64,000 nt of DNA from Meghimatium bilineatum (GCA_034231615.1 CM067316.1:62395353-62459352); one strand, 5' to 3'. Positions 33,716-44,708 are shown, counted from the stretch's first letter. Notes: generated from the letters alone by a model not told the origin. Numbers and translations are program-made.

Positions 33716-33851
33716 AATTTCATAAAGTGGATGTTACAAATTGCAATCAGCATCATGTGATGGAGAAACCAAACCGGTAGCTTATTCACTGAATTCTATA
33801 ATTTAGAAGTGGTTCTGTATATACTGAAGAACTGTCTGTCTTCTATAGAGA

Positions 33852-34052
33852 ACAATACGGTAAAATCCTGTTATAACAACTTGGCCTGTACCTCTGTACC
33901 GATGAAATATATATGTAATAACAGATATTTGGTGTAGACAATACAACATAATAAAGAATAAATATAATTGGGAATTTTGAAAAGTGTTGTTGAATAGGGA
34001 AATATGTTATAAAAGGATGCGTTATAGAGGGATTCGGTAATATTTCAACATT
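33852..34052. mobile_element. pogo/Tigger-like MITE candidate
   Basis: The left end GGTAAAATCCTGTTATAACA and the inverted right end (ACCGAATCCCTCTATAACGC when reverse complemented) are imperfect terminal inverted repeats in the style of pogo/Tigger elements, which often carry AATCC-TATAAC ends. About 200 bp, AT-rich, non-coding. Confidence 0.4.
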
Positions 34053-34909
34053 AACTTGTTGGAGCTTGCCGTTGCTTGTTCTGAAAATGTTTGACAAGTA
34101 AAAATTCAACCTTGCCCACGTGATCATGTGTTCAAATGTCGATGTTCAAGATTACGTGGGACGAAAGTAACAACGAGGTGAACCACTAATAGTCTGGCGA
34201 CCAGGCAGCTGCACATTAGTGATAAATGTCATGAAAATATTACTTTTGCAAGCTGGACTTAGTGTCAAGAGGCAGGTGGTCACAACGAAAACAAATGTCA
34301 GGCCTGGACATTTTTTTGGGTTGAATCGTAGTTTGGCTAACTGACCTGACCTATTAGCTCATTTTTTTACCTCTCTCTCTCTCTGGCCTGTTGACTGTTG
34401 GTTACATTACTTTTAGTTTTATTGACTATTGATTAACTTTTTTCTTAGATTTTTGGACTATTGATAATTTTTTTTTCTTCTTTGTTTTGTTGACATTTGA
34501 TAAAAAATGTTCTGTTTAAATTTCAGGTCTGCATTTTGATAAAATTTGATGACCTTTTTTCGCAAAAATTCCCCAAGGGATGGTATTTTTTGGTTTTTCA
34601 TCCACCTTTTGGTCAAGTTCCTAGTACTGAAAGTCATGTTCCGATTTGTTAGGAAAGGGGAAGGGGTGGGGAGGGTTGTTGAAGATATTCTGAAATGGAT
34701 GCTTTCAGAAATGGAAGATTGCCTCCCAGCAAAGGCATGGAAAATGGATGCTTTCAGAAAGGGAAGATTGCCTCCCAGCAAAGGCCAGGCATGGGAAATG
34801 GATGCTTTCTGAAAGGGAAGATTACCTCCCACCAAGAGCTAGCCATGGGTATTCAACAGTTTTATTAGATCGGTGACATTAGTGATAACTCCACGGTGAA
34901 TTGTCAGAG

Positions 34910-35182
34910 ACCAAATGGGGGACAAAGAATAACTGCACTGCTACCTGCCAAATTTGTCATAACAAGGGACTACAAAGATCTTGAGGTGGAACTTGCTGTT
35001 TAATCCAAAAGAGTTACAAATAATTACCCAGAAACAATGCAGAAGTTGGATGTCAGACTGAAAGGCGCAGATATCGCAGGTAAATTGTAAATCATGGCAC
35101 AGCTTCTTCCGTTTTCTGGCCTACATCCCGCTAAGAATTTTAATCTGCAAGAGTCTGAGAATGAACGCAGAAGAAGATATAT
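34910..35182 (-). mobile_element. Family A interspersed repeat
   Basis: The plus strand shows the family backwards: GACAAAGAATAACTG, GAAAGGCGCAGATATCGCAG, AATCATGGCACAG, CCGTTTTCTGG, GAGTCTGAGAATGAACGCAG and AAGAAG. Confidence 0.75.
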
Positions 35183-35469
35183 AAAATCCCTATGTCAGCC
35201 CCCATGTTCTCCCGTGACAACACCAATCGCGGTGACCATGTTATCATTCTTTTCTCCTCTTTGTGAACCTCTTTAACTTAAGTCAAAAAGTGGGGAGGGG
35301 GGGGGGTTTAAATCGCGGTATAAAGGGGGGGGGATTTGCGTAAGGTCTTTACAAAATGTTCAAGCCGGGAAACGGGAATAGTTTTGGAAATATTAATCTA
35401 GAACAAAATAAATGTGCTCAATCAATCACTCAATCGATTGTTCAATCATTCAATAAATCAATGAAGTGT

Positions 35470-35690
35470 CATGACGAATGGCGTAGACGGTCATGTTTCT
35501 CCACAACTCTCTGCTTCTGGTATTATTAATAAGTTCAGTTGGTGACATCCTTTTTTTTTTACCACAGTGACAACCAATGCAAAAATTCACATCTTTGTTT
35601 TTATCTGGCTCTTCTCCCATTGATCGTTCCTATAGTTACTAAACGTTTAAGTTTTGCTTTTCTCATTACATGTCCTAAAAATCTAGACTA
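35470..35690 (-). mobile_element. LINE ORF2 C-terminal tail, minus strand
   Basis: The minus strand reads LGHVMRKAKLKRLVTIGTIN then, after decay, RELWRNMTVYAIRHDT. These are the GHVMR block and the terminal RELWR-x-M-x-x-x-x-RHG/DT block also found at 19005-19612, 48605-49135 and 60560-60775. Confidence 0.65.
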
Positions 35691-36114
35691 TCTAAAAATA
35701 AATAAGTTATAAATCAATTATTTACATTTCGGTACGGAGACGACACTCCAAATGATCTCCAACAATTCTAGATTGTTGTCACTTCCTTCTCTCCCTGTCT
35801 TCTCTTTCTCCTACCCCCTCAATTACTTGTCAGAAATAATACATAAACTCAACACCAATTTGCCTCCTTGTTAAATAAAACTTACACGATATCACCAGCA
35901 ATAAACAAATCAATAACGCTAAGCATGTATCTCATCCGCTGTCATACCACACACAGAAATAAAACCATAAACCCTTGGAATACGATCCAGGAAGTACATT
36001 TCGTATAAAAAGGTCACATAATACTATCGGATTTTCTACCTCTTACTGTCTTCACAATATGTGTTTTTATTGTTATTCTATCTATTGCCTTTTCTCTGCT
36101 TTTTATCTCAATAA

Positions 36115-36470
36115 AGGATGATATATTGAACCAATCCTTCTTTATGGAAGAAAAGCAAGGAGAGTAAACAAAAGTGCCCAAGATACGATGGAGGCAAATG
36201 AGGTGTTATTTTTAAGAAGAAGTTAAAAATTGAATGGACAGCCAAGAGAACTAATGTAGAAGTTCTCAGAGATGTTGTAGTAAAACTAATGTAGAAGTTC
36301 TCAGAGATGCTGGAGTAAAACTAATGTAGAAGTTCTCAGAGATGCTGGAGTAAAACTAATGTAGAAGTTCTCAGAGATGCTGGAGTAAAACTAATGTAGA
36401 AGTTCTCACAGATGTTGGAGTAAAACTAATGTAGAAGTTGGAGTAAAACGACCAATTATACATCCAGTCC
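36115..36470 (+). mobile_element. LINE ORF2 relic carrying a 35-bp array
   Basis: YIEPILLYGRK (for the Y-x-x-PILLYGCE block), then VNKSAQDTMEANEVLFLRRS, then after a frameshift EWTAKRTNVEVLRD, which continues into the array at 36259-36448. It is the same block order as in 19005-19612 (ILTHGCES, FYRRML, PWTARKTNVEVL). Confidence 0.72.
36259..36448 (+). repeat. 35-bp minisatellite, 5 copies, seeded in LINE ORF2
   Basis: The unit is GTAAAACTAATGTAGAAGTT plus CTCAGAGATGCTGGA. The first copy encodes RTNVEVLRD in frame with the upstream LINE block WTAK, so the array is an amplified piece of ORF2. Confidence 0.94.
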
Positions 36471-36934
36471 TCATTAGATACGTTGCAACGGTTAAGATTA
36501 AATATTGAAAGAGATTATTACATTATCTTTTCTGATATTGCATTTTATAGACCATTTTTGTATGTTTGTTAAGTTGATTGTTCTTTCCTCCGTGTGGTTT
36601 CAGTTTTATGTCTGATAGTAGAGAGCAGACGATCGCGCCGCAGATGTCCGCCAAGACGTGAACCTAGAAGGAGACGGCTCCTCAAACCTATCCACACAAA
36701 AACTCAGGCTAACAATTTCAGACATATAAAAAGACACAATGGTTTAGAATTATGAATCAAGGAGGGAAATGTTCCAGGAAAGAGAACATAAGGCAGACAT
36801 AGACTACAATGAACACAGAATATCACAGAACTTCTGAACATGTCACTGGACGCTGGGTAGCTTGCACAAAACCGAGAGGTTTATAGAGTGGCAGTGAGGG
36901 AAACATTTTGTAAAGGACACGTGTCATAGATAGA

Positions 36935-36992
36935 CAGATAGACAGACAGACAGACGGTCGGACGTACGGATGAATGGATGGATGGATGGATA
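36935..36992 (+). repeat. (GACA)n and (GGAT)n microsatellites
   Basis: GATAGACAGACAGACAGACA then GATGGATGGATGGA, separated by a short CG-containing linker. Confidence 0.9.
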
Positions 36993-37280
36993 CACAGTAA
37001 AGTGATTTCGAGAAATCTCAAAATTGCAAAGACAAGCATAGAAATCTGAGATGCAGAAATGATAGCTAACAGGTGAATGTCCATAAATGAAAGCATCAAT
37101 TTTTTTCAACATTTCTACCTCTACTCCCACCCCCCTCCCAATGCTTGCCAACCACTGACAAGAATTCATGGACACCATTCTCTCTTTCTCTGCTTAATTA
37201 TGTCCAATAAATTAAGCCGCCCCTTATACCGCCAACACACCCCCACTCCCCATACTTTTTATCAGACAAAGTGCGAAAAA

Positions 37281-37632
37281 TTACGCGTAGAAAGAAAACT
37301 AAACGAAACCCTTGGCATACAATCCAAGAAAGAAAACTAAATGAAACCCTTGGCATACAATCCAAGAAAGAAAACTAAATGAAACCCTTGGCATACAACC
37401 CAAGAAAGAAAACTAAATGAAACCCTTGACATACAATCCAGGAAAGAAAACTAAATGAAACCCTTGACATACAATCCAAGAAAGAAAACTAAATGAAACC
37501 CTTGGCATACAATCCAAGAAAGAAAACTAAATGAAACCCTTGGCATACAATCCAAGAAAGAAAACTAAATGAAACCCTTGACATACAATCCAAGAAAGAA
37601 AACTAAATGAAACCCTTGGCATACAATCCAAA
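37281..37632 (+). repeat. 38-bp minisatellite, 9 copies
   Basis: The unit is AAGAAAGAAAACTAAATGAA plus ACCCTTGGCATACAATCC. A single diverged relative, ATAAACCCTTGGAATACGATC-CAGGAAG, occurs at about 35967-36000, so the unit may come from a dispersed element. Confidence 0.96.
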
Positions 37633-37767
37633 CAATTTGATCTGATATATATTTTTTTTAAATAACAGCATACTAACATGATTTGGTTTTGTTTGTGATT
37701 TTTTATTTGGTTTTGTTTTGTATTTTAAGAAGAAAATAATTATAATTCAAACAATTTAATTGCTGCA

Positions 37768-38175
37768 TCTTCTTCTCTTCATCGTTCATTCTCAAACTCC
37801 CATTGGATATTTCTTGTAGTAGGACACATTCTCAAACTCCTATTGGATATTTCTTGTAGCAGGACACATTCTCAAACTCCTATTGGATATTTCTTGTAGC
37901 AGGACACATTCTCAAACTCCCATTGGATATTTCTTGTAGCAGGACACATTCTCAAACTCCCATTGGATATTTCTTGTAGTAGGACACATTCTCAAACTCC
38001 TATTGGATATTTCTTGTAGCAGGACACATTCTCAAACTCCCATTGGATATTTCTTGTAGAAGGACAATGGTCATACTAGATTTCCAGAAGGATGTAGTCC
38101 AGAAAATGGAAATGCGTTGTGTCGCCGTTTTACTTATGTCAATGCTCCGATACATCCGACTTCGGCGGTTAATTA
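37768..38175 (+). mobile_element. Family A element with an internal array
   Basis: It starts CTTCTTCTCTTCATCGTTCA and ends with AGGATGTAGTCC, GAAATGCGTTGTGTC and ACATCCGACTTCGG, as in other copies. Between these, one block is amplified (37786-38066). Other copies of this subtype (30535-30695, 39285-39425, 49932-50020) have that block once. Confidence 0.82.
37786..38066 (+). repeat. 40-bp minisatellite, 7 copies, inside family A
   Basis: The unit is CATTCTCAAACTCCCATTGG plus ATATTTCTTGTAGCAGGACA, which is the single-copy TCTCAAACTCC...TTGTAGCAGGACA block of family A. Confidence 0.95.
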
Positions 38176-38184
38176 GTGTATAAA

Positions 38185-38300
38185 ACAGTTTTGTTTACGT
38201 CAACTTTTGTCACACAAACGCCTCCCCTGTTCGTTATGTAACTGTCAATTGTTTCTAGCTCATCCCTCCTTATTGTTGACATCATGTATGGACTCCGATG
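38185..38300 (+). repeat. Family J interspersed repeat
   Basis: TTACGTCAACTTTTGTCACA, CGCCTCCCCT, AACTGTCAATTGTTTC and TATTGTTGACATCATGTATG follow family J order; it directly follows the family A element. Confidence 0.55.
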
Positions 38301-38679
38301 TATACTGGTGATGAAATTATCAGAACAGATTGGTCTGGCCAGATGACTTCAACATCTATAATCTTATTAAACCAAGTCCGTGTCCAAATATAAGTGCTGT
38401 CAACGAGTTGCATACATCGTCACTCATCTTGGCTGATACTGCCGTTCATTGACTTGATACACAAAGTTATCAAATGATAATCGCGGAAATCTTGTATCAA
38501 GAGTGTACGTATATATCTATCATATTGTCCCACTCTTGAATCTGTGGTGCCACCGTGTGTTGACGGGCATGAAAGGGGATCTAAATATCTAGTGTCTGTT
38601 CTCTGCTTGTGCTGTAAGGTGCAGCAGGATTGAATTTCTCTGCTTGTGCTGTAAGGTGCAGCAGGATTGAATGACGATC

Positions 38680-38885
38680 GATTTTCAGTCTATAGCAAGT
38701 TTAATCTGCTTGATATGCAGTAATAGTGTGCCTTCTCAGAATGTAGGTAACTTCTTCAATCCATCTTTTTCTTGTTCTTTCTATTGCTCCTACTGCTTCC
38801 ATTTTCATGTTGTATGCTCTTGCCCCTGAACAATTAGGATTCATTCTCAGTAAGTGCCCGAACCATTTTAGTCTACTATTTTTCC
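38680..38885 (-). mobile_element. LINE ORF2 C-terminal tail, minus strand
   Basis: The minus strand reads RLKWFGHLLRMNPNCSGAR, MKMEAVGAIERTRKRWIEEV and LRRHTITAYQAD, a WFGHLLRMNP block followed by R-x-RKRWIE. Same tail type as 59868-60045. Confidence 0.75.
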
Positions 38886-39284
38886 ATTATAATTAACCAC
38901 AGACGTTGTTCCAACAGATATGTGACCCCCAAATTTCAAAATATTTATCCGATCCCCAATCCTTTGCAAGTTTCCGCCCCCCCCCCCCTTCCTGTGAAAG
39001 GGGCACATTGCCTACGTTAGAACCACTGGTGTAGATAAACCTGGACACAAGAACGTGACATACATCGGTGTTGGAGAAATGTCGGCAATGACGTCATAAG
39101 TCTGCAAACAAAGATATCGAATTCTGGTTGAACAAATTTCCGAGAAATATGTTACAGCAACTTTCCGACGATATCTTGCCGCCAGTGTAAGATTGTATCG
39201 CGTATTTAAATGTGCATAAGTACTCATATCACCAAAGTGGACTACCGTTTATGAGTCAAATTTTTATCATTCAAAGAAGACGGA

Positions 39285-39425
39285 TGCATCGGACTATTGA
39301 CGCAAATAAAATCGCGACACAACGCATGTCCATTGTCTGGACTACATCCTGCTGGTAATCTAATAGGACCATTGTCCTGCTACAAGAGAGGTCCTGCGGG
39401 AGTTTGAGAATGAGAGCTGAAGAAG
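39285..39425 (-). mobile_element. Family A interspersed repeat, subtype with TTGTAGCAGGACA
   Basis: The minus strand has TCTTCAGCTCTCATTCTCAA, ACTCCCGCAGGACCTCTCTT, GTAGCAGGACAATGG, AGCAGGATGTAGTCCAG and GCGTTGTGTCGCGA. Confidence 0.8.
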
Positions 39426-39702
39426 ATTATAAGTAATCTCTTTTATCTCCTCCATTGTCGAACATCAAAATATGGTGAAGTGCACAGTCTCCAGAATTCT
39501 ATTTCGTTCTGACCACTGTTTCAGCTAACAACAACAACAAAGGTTGACGTACCAATTTCTCCTTCTCATGTTTGTGCTTTTTACTCGCTGTTTCTAATAC
39601 AACAAGTAAATAGTATCAACAAGTAATTATGCATTACATAATACTAACAAAAATATAACATGAACAGTTATAGTTAAAAGAAGAAGAATAAAAACGATTG
39701 AC

Positions 39703-39727
39703 GTTTCTACCTATAATCTTTGTTAGA
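39703..39727 (-). ncRNA. Hammerhead-like core remnant
   Basis: The minus strand has TCTAACA, AAGATTATAGGTA, GAAAC and GTC. The first strand is lost; spacing and the GAAAC-GTC arm are kept. It faces the site at 40598. Confidence 0.3.
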
Positions 39728-39989
39728 ACAAATACAAAGAATATAAAGAAAGAAATGCTAGAATAATACGGAAAATTTTAAAATATGTAGTCGGTGAAAC
39801 TGCCAAGTAAATGACTGATCAATAAGGTCGTATTACACAAAATTAGTGTAATACGTTCAGAAACAAAAAAGTACGCACTAGAAGGAATTACAAAACATGG
39901 CAAAATGTACAAGCAATAAATTCGAGAAAATTTAATAAAACTGGTACTGGAATAATGGAATAGGACGAGTATAAAAAAATATGACAAGA

Positions 39990-40110
39990 CCAGGGCACAC
40001 TATACTAGATACTACGGTATCTAGTATAAAATATATTTAGTCTAGTATATAAAATATATCTAGTATATAATATTACAAGACCAGGGCACACTATACTAGA
40101 TACTACGATG
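39990..40110 (+). repeat. Duplicated 31-bp block
   Basis: AAGACCAGGGCACACTATAC and TAGATACTACG occur twice (from about 39987 and 40078), separated by TCTAGTAT-rich sequence. Confidence 0.85.
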
Positions 40111-40597
40111 CATTTTACAATTTTTTAAAACTGTTTGTCCTACTCTATTGTCTTGAATTTTTAATATGTGTTAGAATTATTGTATGGTATTTGGCATTAT
40201 TGCTAGTTATTTGTATGATTATGTCCTGTGCACTGTCATTTGTGTGTGTTTACGTTAGCACCCGAAGAGTGATGATAGTCTGTTAGCTGTCGTCCATTAA
40301 GATAACATTACCTGTGTTACACGTAAGTGCTAATATGTGTTATACTGGTTTCCCCATTCTATAATCCCAGTATCGTTTTTTCTAATATTTTATTTCTAGT
40401 ACATTTCTTCTTGCTGTGCATTTTTCCCCGGTGCGCACTGTTGTATTCCTAAAAGCATTGCACCAGTTGTCACCAGTTGTGGATGACATGTCACAATCTA
40501 CCAATTCTTTACGTGGCTCGCTACTTATATTTTAAACAATTTTGTTGTCACGTTTCCCCTTATTATACGTTTCTCCTTTTTATTATTACATTTCTTT

Positions 40598-40621
40598 CTG
40601 ACGAAGAGCTTTGATCGATAC
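40598..40621 (+). ncRNA. Hammerhead-like core remnant
   Basis: CTGACGA, AGAGC-TTT-GATC, GATAC and GTC. It has one change in each catalytic strand relative to CTGATGA and GAAAC, and a weak stem II. Confidence 0.4.
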
Positions 40622-40894
40622 GTCAATCCTCGTCTTCCTTATTCTTTTTATTATAATTCTTTCTGTTATCTTTTGATTAATAGTAGTAGATTTTTGTAAC
40701 ATATATTTACTTATTTACAATATTTACTTTCGTCTCTGTGTTACCACGGCCCACACTAGATCGACTGATTTTCTCTGGTTTAAAATATATATATATATAT
40801 ACATCAAAATGCTGTTCCCGTCATTTTCATTTGCTATTGACACAAAGTTTACGAAAACTGGCCAATGAAAACTACTTATACATCTAAAATGTTA

Positions 40895-41075
40895 TAGCTA
40901 AATCAAACTCCATCTGCAGTGGTCATCCCATGGCTGAATTGTCCAATGACCTTTGCAGCCATCAAGTGCCGTCTCCGCAACGAATGTTGGCTGCCACAGA
41001 CCTCCAACATCGCCTGTCTCTTCCTTGGTGGTGCACTCTGCTGAACTGTAACCTGTCCATCTCGTGATGTTACTC
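40895..41075 (+). mobile_element. LINE ORF2 zinc-finger end
   Basis: SAVVIPWLNCPMTFAAIKCR corresponds to VVIPC-x-x-C-x-R-x-F-x-x-x-IG in the LINE ends at 33095-33420 and 50159-50720. The first cysteine is changed to W. Confidence 0.65.
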
Positions 41076-41441
41076 TGCCAATTGGTATCTCTACCAACTT
41101 CTTGCTTGTCTCTGTCGACTCTACCCTCAAATAAGGTACAAGGTGTACTTTATTTATTTGATCTTTATTTACGTTAATAGTTATTTTTTTCCATACGAAG
41201 TGTTGTTAGAACCTCTTTATTTGTTTTCTTCTCTTCCCATTATATTCTCCCTAGTCTCCTATATGTCCACATCTTAAAGACATTAATTCTCATTTTAATT
41301 TGTTTGTAATCTTTTTAGATGTCAATATTTCCTGTCACTTAAAGTAATATTAGCAATTCCTATTTGTCCTTTTAACGTGTGTTTCACATCAATCAACAAT
41401 TGTACAAGATGTTGTCAATGATCTACTTGTAGTTTTATTGT

Positions 41442-41552
41442 TTAACACCTGATGTGTGATTTTTATGTTTAGTACCTGATCTTCTGTGATTTTTATGTTT
41501 AGTACCTGATCTTCTGTGATTTTTATGTTTAGTACCTGATCTTCTGTGATTT
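41442..41552 (+). repeat. 30-bp minisatellite, 3.7 copies
   Basis: The unit is TGTGATTTTTATGTTTAGTA plus CCTGATCTTC. Confidence 0.94.
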
Positions 41553-41666
41553 TATTACTTATTTTGTGAATGATCTTTTTTTTTTTTTTTTTTAATGTTT
41601 ATAATCAAAAATAATCAATGGGGCATAACTCTAACTGTTGTTCCTAAAGTCAATGTGAAGAATTGT

Positions 41667-41691
41667 CATCATCATCATCATCATCATCATG
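41667..41691 (+). repeat. (ATC)n microsatellite
   Basis: About eight copies of ATC/CAT. Confidence 0.95.
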
Positions 41692-42053
41692 TGATGGAGA
41701 AACAACAATAGCATAGATAACATGTCGAGCCGAGTCTAAGCTCTGGTAGGGGAGGTGGGTGGTGTGGGGGGGGGGGGGGTTGGTGATCCCAGTATTAATA
41801 AGTGAATTCAAGAAATGCATATGTTGATCATGTAACACAGGCGAAGTGTACGTATCAGTGTGTTCTGACTTTAAGCTCGTAGATCAGGGGGAGGTGGGGG
41901 ATTGGGGTTTCAACCTATCCCTTAATAAAGATCATGAGACATTAAAGCGTGGCCGTGCTACGGAGCTTGGTGCACTTGGCCGAGATCCGCATATATTTTT
42001 TTCCCCATGATACTTTCAGCTGATATGAAGGTTGATTCCAAAAAAGAGCAGTG

Positions 42054-42173
42054 AACCAACATAGAACCGGAACCATCAGCCGTTATAAACTGAGATATTT
42101 ACTGCAGCGGAGATCTGAGCACCTATGGAAGTGCCCGGTGTGCGAAGAGGATATCAACAGACCTAATACCTAA
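42054..42173 (+). mobile_element. Family C element: ORF tail ending in a CPxC motif
   Basis: Open frame NQHRTGTISRYKLRYLLQRR then SEHLWKCPVCEEDI and PNT before the stop; KRAV precedes it. Intact relative to the copy at 62129-62350. A CCTAATACCTAAA tail follows, as in that copy. Confidence 0.65.
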
Positions 42174-42174
42174 A

Positions 42175-42830
42175 CAAATGAGAACACGACTCGTAATACT
42201 TGCAACTTAACCACAACGTGGGCTTAACGCCCGAACCCTTACCCCCTCGCGCGATTTTCAACAAAACGGCTATCAACAAATTTTTATACCACAATAATCT
42301 GACACATAAAAACACACGAATGACCGACTTTTTATTTTTAAGGTAAACTCAATCTAACACCCCCCCCCCCCCCCCAAAAAAAAATCATTATAAAGTAATA
42401 TGCACCGCCCTGTCAGACTGACATCGCAATTAAATATGTTTATTAAATAAACATTAATAAGCTCAAAAATACGCCAAAAGACAAGACTACACGATCAGAC
42501 AAGAATTAACAAATAAACATTTCGATTTCATGGGAAAGTAAACAAAGATTCCTGAAAATAAATGTATGCCCATGATGTTATTGACTGATTCAAAATGATC
42601 GTGAATTTATATCAAATATTTCTTTGTTCGTGGACATATATAGGCCTATTTAGCTTTTACTAAATTAATGAAGTATTTCTTTGTTCTGATATATGTTTCT
42701 TTGTTCGGACAGAATTTCTGTGATATTTGTTTGTCTGCACATTTCCTAACGAATTACCTTGTATTTGTTTGATGTTGAGATGAAATATTTTATATAACGG
42801 GAAAATATTTATTCACTAAAACGCGGAGTT
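42175..42830. other. Sequence upstream of the host gene; unassigned
   Basis: AT-rich with a C tract at about 42360 and a TAGGCCTA palindrome near 42642. I see no coding sequence. Confidence 0.35.
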
Positions 42831-42904
42831 ATAGTAACGTGTGTTATTAGTCCCCAGCCTGTTCGGTCTTCCCTGAGTGATTTAGTAACCAAGGCTTGAG
42901 GCTT

Positions 42905-43050
42905 GGCTGTCTGCGTCACGTCACTGCACGCTCTCATTGAGAAATCTCAGTTATACGCCGCGCGTCACGTGGCCTGACTACCCCTCACTCAAAGTAGGGT
43001 TAGTCCCACGACCTTTAACTCGGTCACAAGCTCTGACACGGTATAAAAAC
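42905..43050 (+). promoter_or_regulatory. Core promoter: CRE-like half-sites, E-box, TATA box
   Basis: Two abutting CGTCA half-sites (42914-42923, CGTCACGTCA) resemble cAMP-response half-elements. An E-box CACGTG lies at 42966-42971 in a locally CpG-rich stretch. TATAAAA at 43042-43048 would place transcription start near 43070-43080, about 85 bases before the chosen ATG. Midnolin in mammals is an immediate-early gene, and CRE-type sites would fit that, but this link is inference. Confidence 0.5.
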
Positions 43051-43158
43051 ATTGTAGGTCGCTTGTGTGTGCCGACTATTCCTACAAATCTGACAATTCA
43101 AAGTTGTGATAATTTCTCACTGGAATTGAACATTATATTTCTTATTTTCTTACAAAAT

Positions 43159-43376
43159 ATGGAAAGAAAGTTTAACGTTTCAAACAGGAAACCTACATCA
43201 AGAATACGCTCTACTAGAAGACGACCTGGCTGCATACGTCTCTTTGTCTGTCCTACAACTGGGGGACGGTTAGAGATCTCTGTTTCCCCACGGGAGACCG
43301 TCCTCGGACTTAAGGCTGCCCTGGCTAGAAAACTACGAGTTGTACCAGCCAAGATTACCCTCATTTACAAAGACAA
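43159..43376 (+). CDS. Midnolin/Stuxnet-like protein, first coding exon (ubiquitin-like domain start)
   Basis: The exon encodes 72 codons plus two bases. Residues 1-24 are basic. Residues 25-73 match the first two-thirds of a ubiquitin fold: CIRLFVCPTTGGRLEISV (beta hairpin with the TTG turn), SPRETVLGLKAALARKL (helix) and VPAKITLIYKDK (third strand). ETV-x-GL, the K/RL-x-V spacing and L-x-x-KD resemble midnolin more than ubiquitin itself. The ATG has A at -3 and G at +4 and sits downstream of the TATA box. An upstream in-frame ATG at 42937 lies before the TATA box and is rejected. The exon ends at donor CAA/GTAAGT (43377). Midnolin captures nuclear regulators for proteasomal degradation without ubiquitination; the fly relative Stuxnet acts on Polycomb. 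Other ubiquitin-like proteins remain possible. Later exons were not found. Confidence 0.6.
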
Positions 43377-43382
43377 GTAAGT
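43377..43382 (+). other. Splice donor of the midnolin-like exon
   Basis: GTAAGT follows CAA, close to the MAG/GTRAGT consensus. It interrupts a lysine codon after its second base, and the frame would stop two codons further on if unspliced. Confidence 0.65.
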
Positions 43383-43879
43383 TGACATTGTTTTCGAATT
43401 AACTTCAGGTTTTTTTTTCCTAACCAGGACAAATCTTAAATTTCAAAATTTATACTTTTTGGCATTTATTTGTTTTAATGCTGACCAGCTAACGCCCACT
43501 CTACTTTGACTAACTTTTCTCTTCCTTGACGTGATGGTGTCACTTAAGGACACTTATCCGTATGGGTTACTCGAGTATCCTTTTTTTTAACGGCGCATAA
43601 TTTGACAATAGTTCTAGTTAACAAGTGAAACACTAAAAAAAAAACCCGATGGTCTGCCTTCGTGCAACAGAAGGGCGTATGTCATATAACCCTGTCGTTA
43701 AATGTAGGTTCTGACTACTGGGTTAATCAAAGTTTGATTAATCTGGAACAAAAGCAACCAAAATGTTCCCCTACGTAATGCCTTCTGATCGTATTAGTAA
43801 TTTAAGATATATGATCAACTCGGAGTTCCCGTGTGAATGTTTCGTGTACAAGTTTCGTATGGGAAGCTTTCGTAAAACG

Positions 43880-44003
43880 TCGGTGTATAGCAGTCAAAAA
43901 CAGTTTCCAAAGTCACCGTATAGTCAAAAACAGAGTTTCTAAAGTCGCTGTATAGTCAAAAAACATAATTCTTAAACGTCGGTGTATAGTCAACAAATAA
44001 AAT
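43880..44003 (+). repeat. About 35-bp diverged minisatellite, 3-4 copies
   Basis: Copies of a GTCGGTGTATAGTCAAAAAC-type unit with AGTTTCTAAA. It lies in the putative first intron of the midnolin-like gene. Confidence 0.8.
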
Positions 44004-44097
44004 GTATATTGCTGATTGAATTGAATAATGCATAGTCCAACGGTTAAAACCGTCAACAACAGACTGATAGAAAGTGGGGACGAGGGGGACGGTGTTT

Positions 44098-44388
44098 ATG
44101 AACTGCTGCAGGTAGAGCCTATATATATCCAGATTTCATGATTGCTGCAGGTAGAGCCTATATCTATCCAGGTTTTCATGAACTGCTGCAGGTAGAGCCT
44201 ATATCTATCCATGTTTTCATGAACTGCTGCAGGTAGAGCCTATATCTATCCAGGTTTTCATGAACTGCTGCAGGTAGAGCCTATATCTATCCAGGTTTTC
44301 ATGAACTGCTGCAGGTAGAGCCTATATCTATCCAGGTTTTCATGAACTGCTGCAGGTAGAGCCTATATCTATCCAGGTTTTCATGAAG
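44098..44388 (+). repeat. 41-bp minisatellite, 7 copies
   Basis: The unit is GAACTGCTGCAGGTAGAGCC plus TATATCTATCCAGGTTTTCAT. Near identical copies. Confidence 0.96.
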
Positions 44389-44530
44389 AGATCGAATCAT
44401 TGTAAAGCTACAAAGATCTATATTTCCTGATCCTAAGAAATTACAAACAACCGAGCTTTTGTATGTCTGCATTTTTTGTGTTAAGTTTGGGGGAGGGGGT
44501 AAGAGTGATTTTCATTGCCTAACAACAAAA

Positions 44531-44708
44531 TGTCGATATCAATTTTGCAATGAATTCTAATTAAAGTGTCGATATGAATTTTGCAATGAATTCTAATTAA
44601 AGTGTTGATATTGATTTTGCAATGAATTCTAATTAAAGTGTTGATATTGATTTTGCAATGAATTCTAATTAAAGTGTCGATAACGATTTTGCAATGAATT
44701 CTAATTAG
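44531..44708 (+). repeat. 36-bp minisatellite, 5 copies
   Basis: The unit is TGTCGATATCAATTTTGCAA plus TGAATTCTAATTAAAG. Confidence 0.96.

Noticed and set aside
42937-43158. Upstream ATG giving a 147-residue version of the midnolin-like protein
   Set aside because: It starts before the TATA box and its extra residues have no ubiquitin-like or other recognisable features; the ATG at 43159 has better context.
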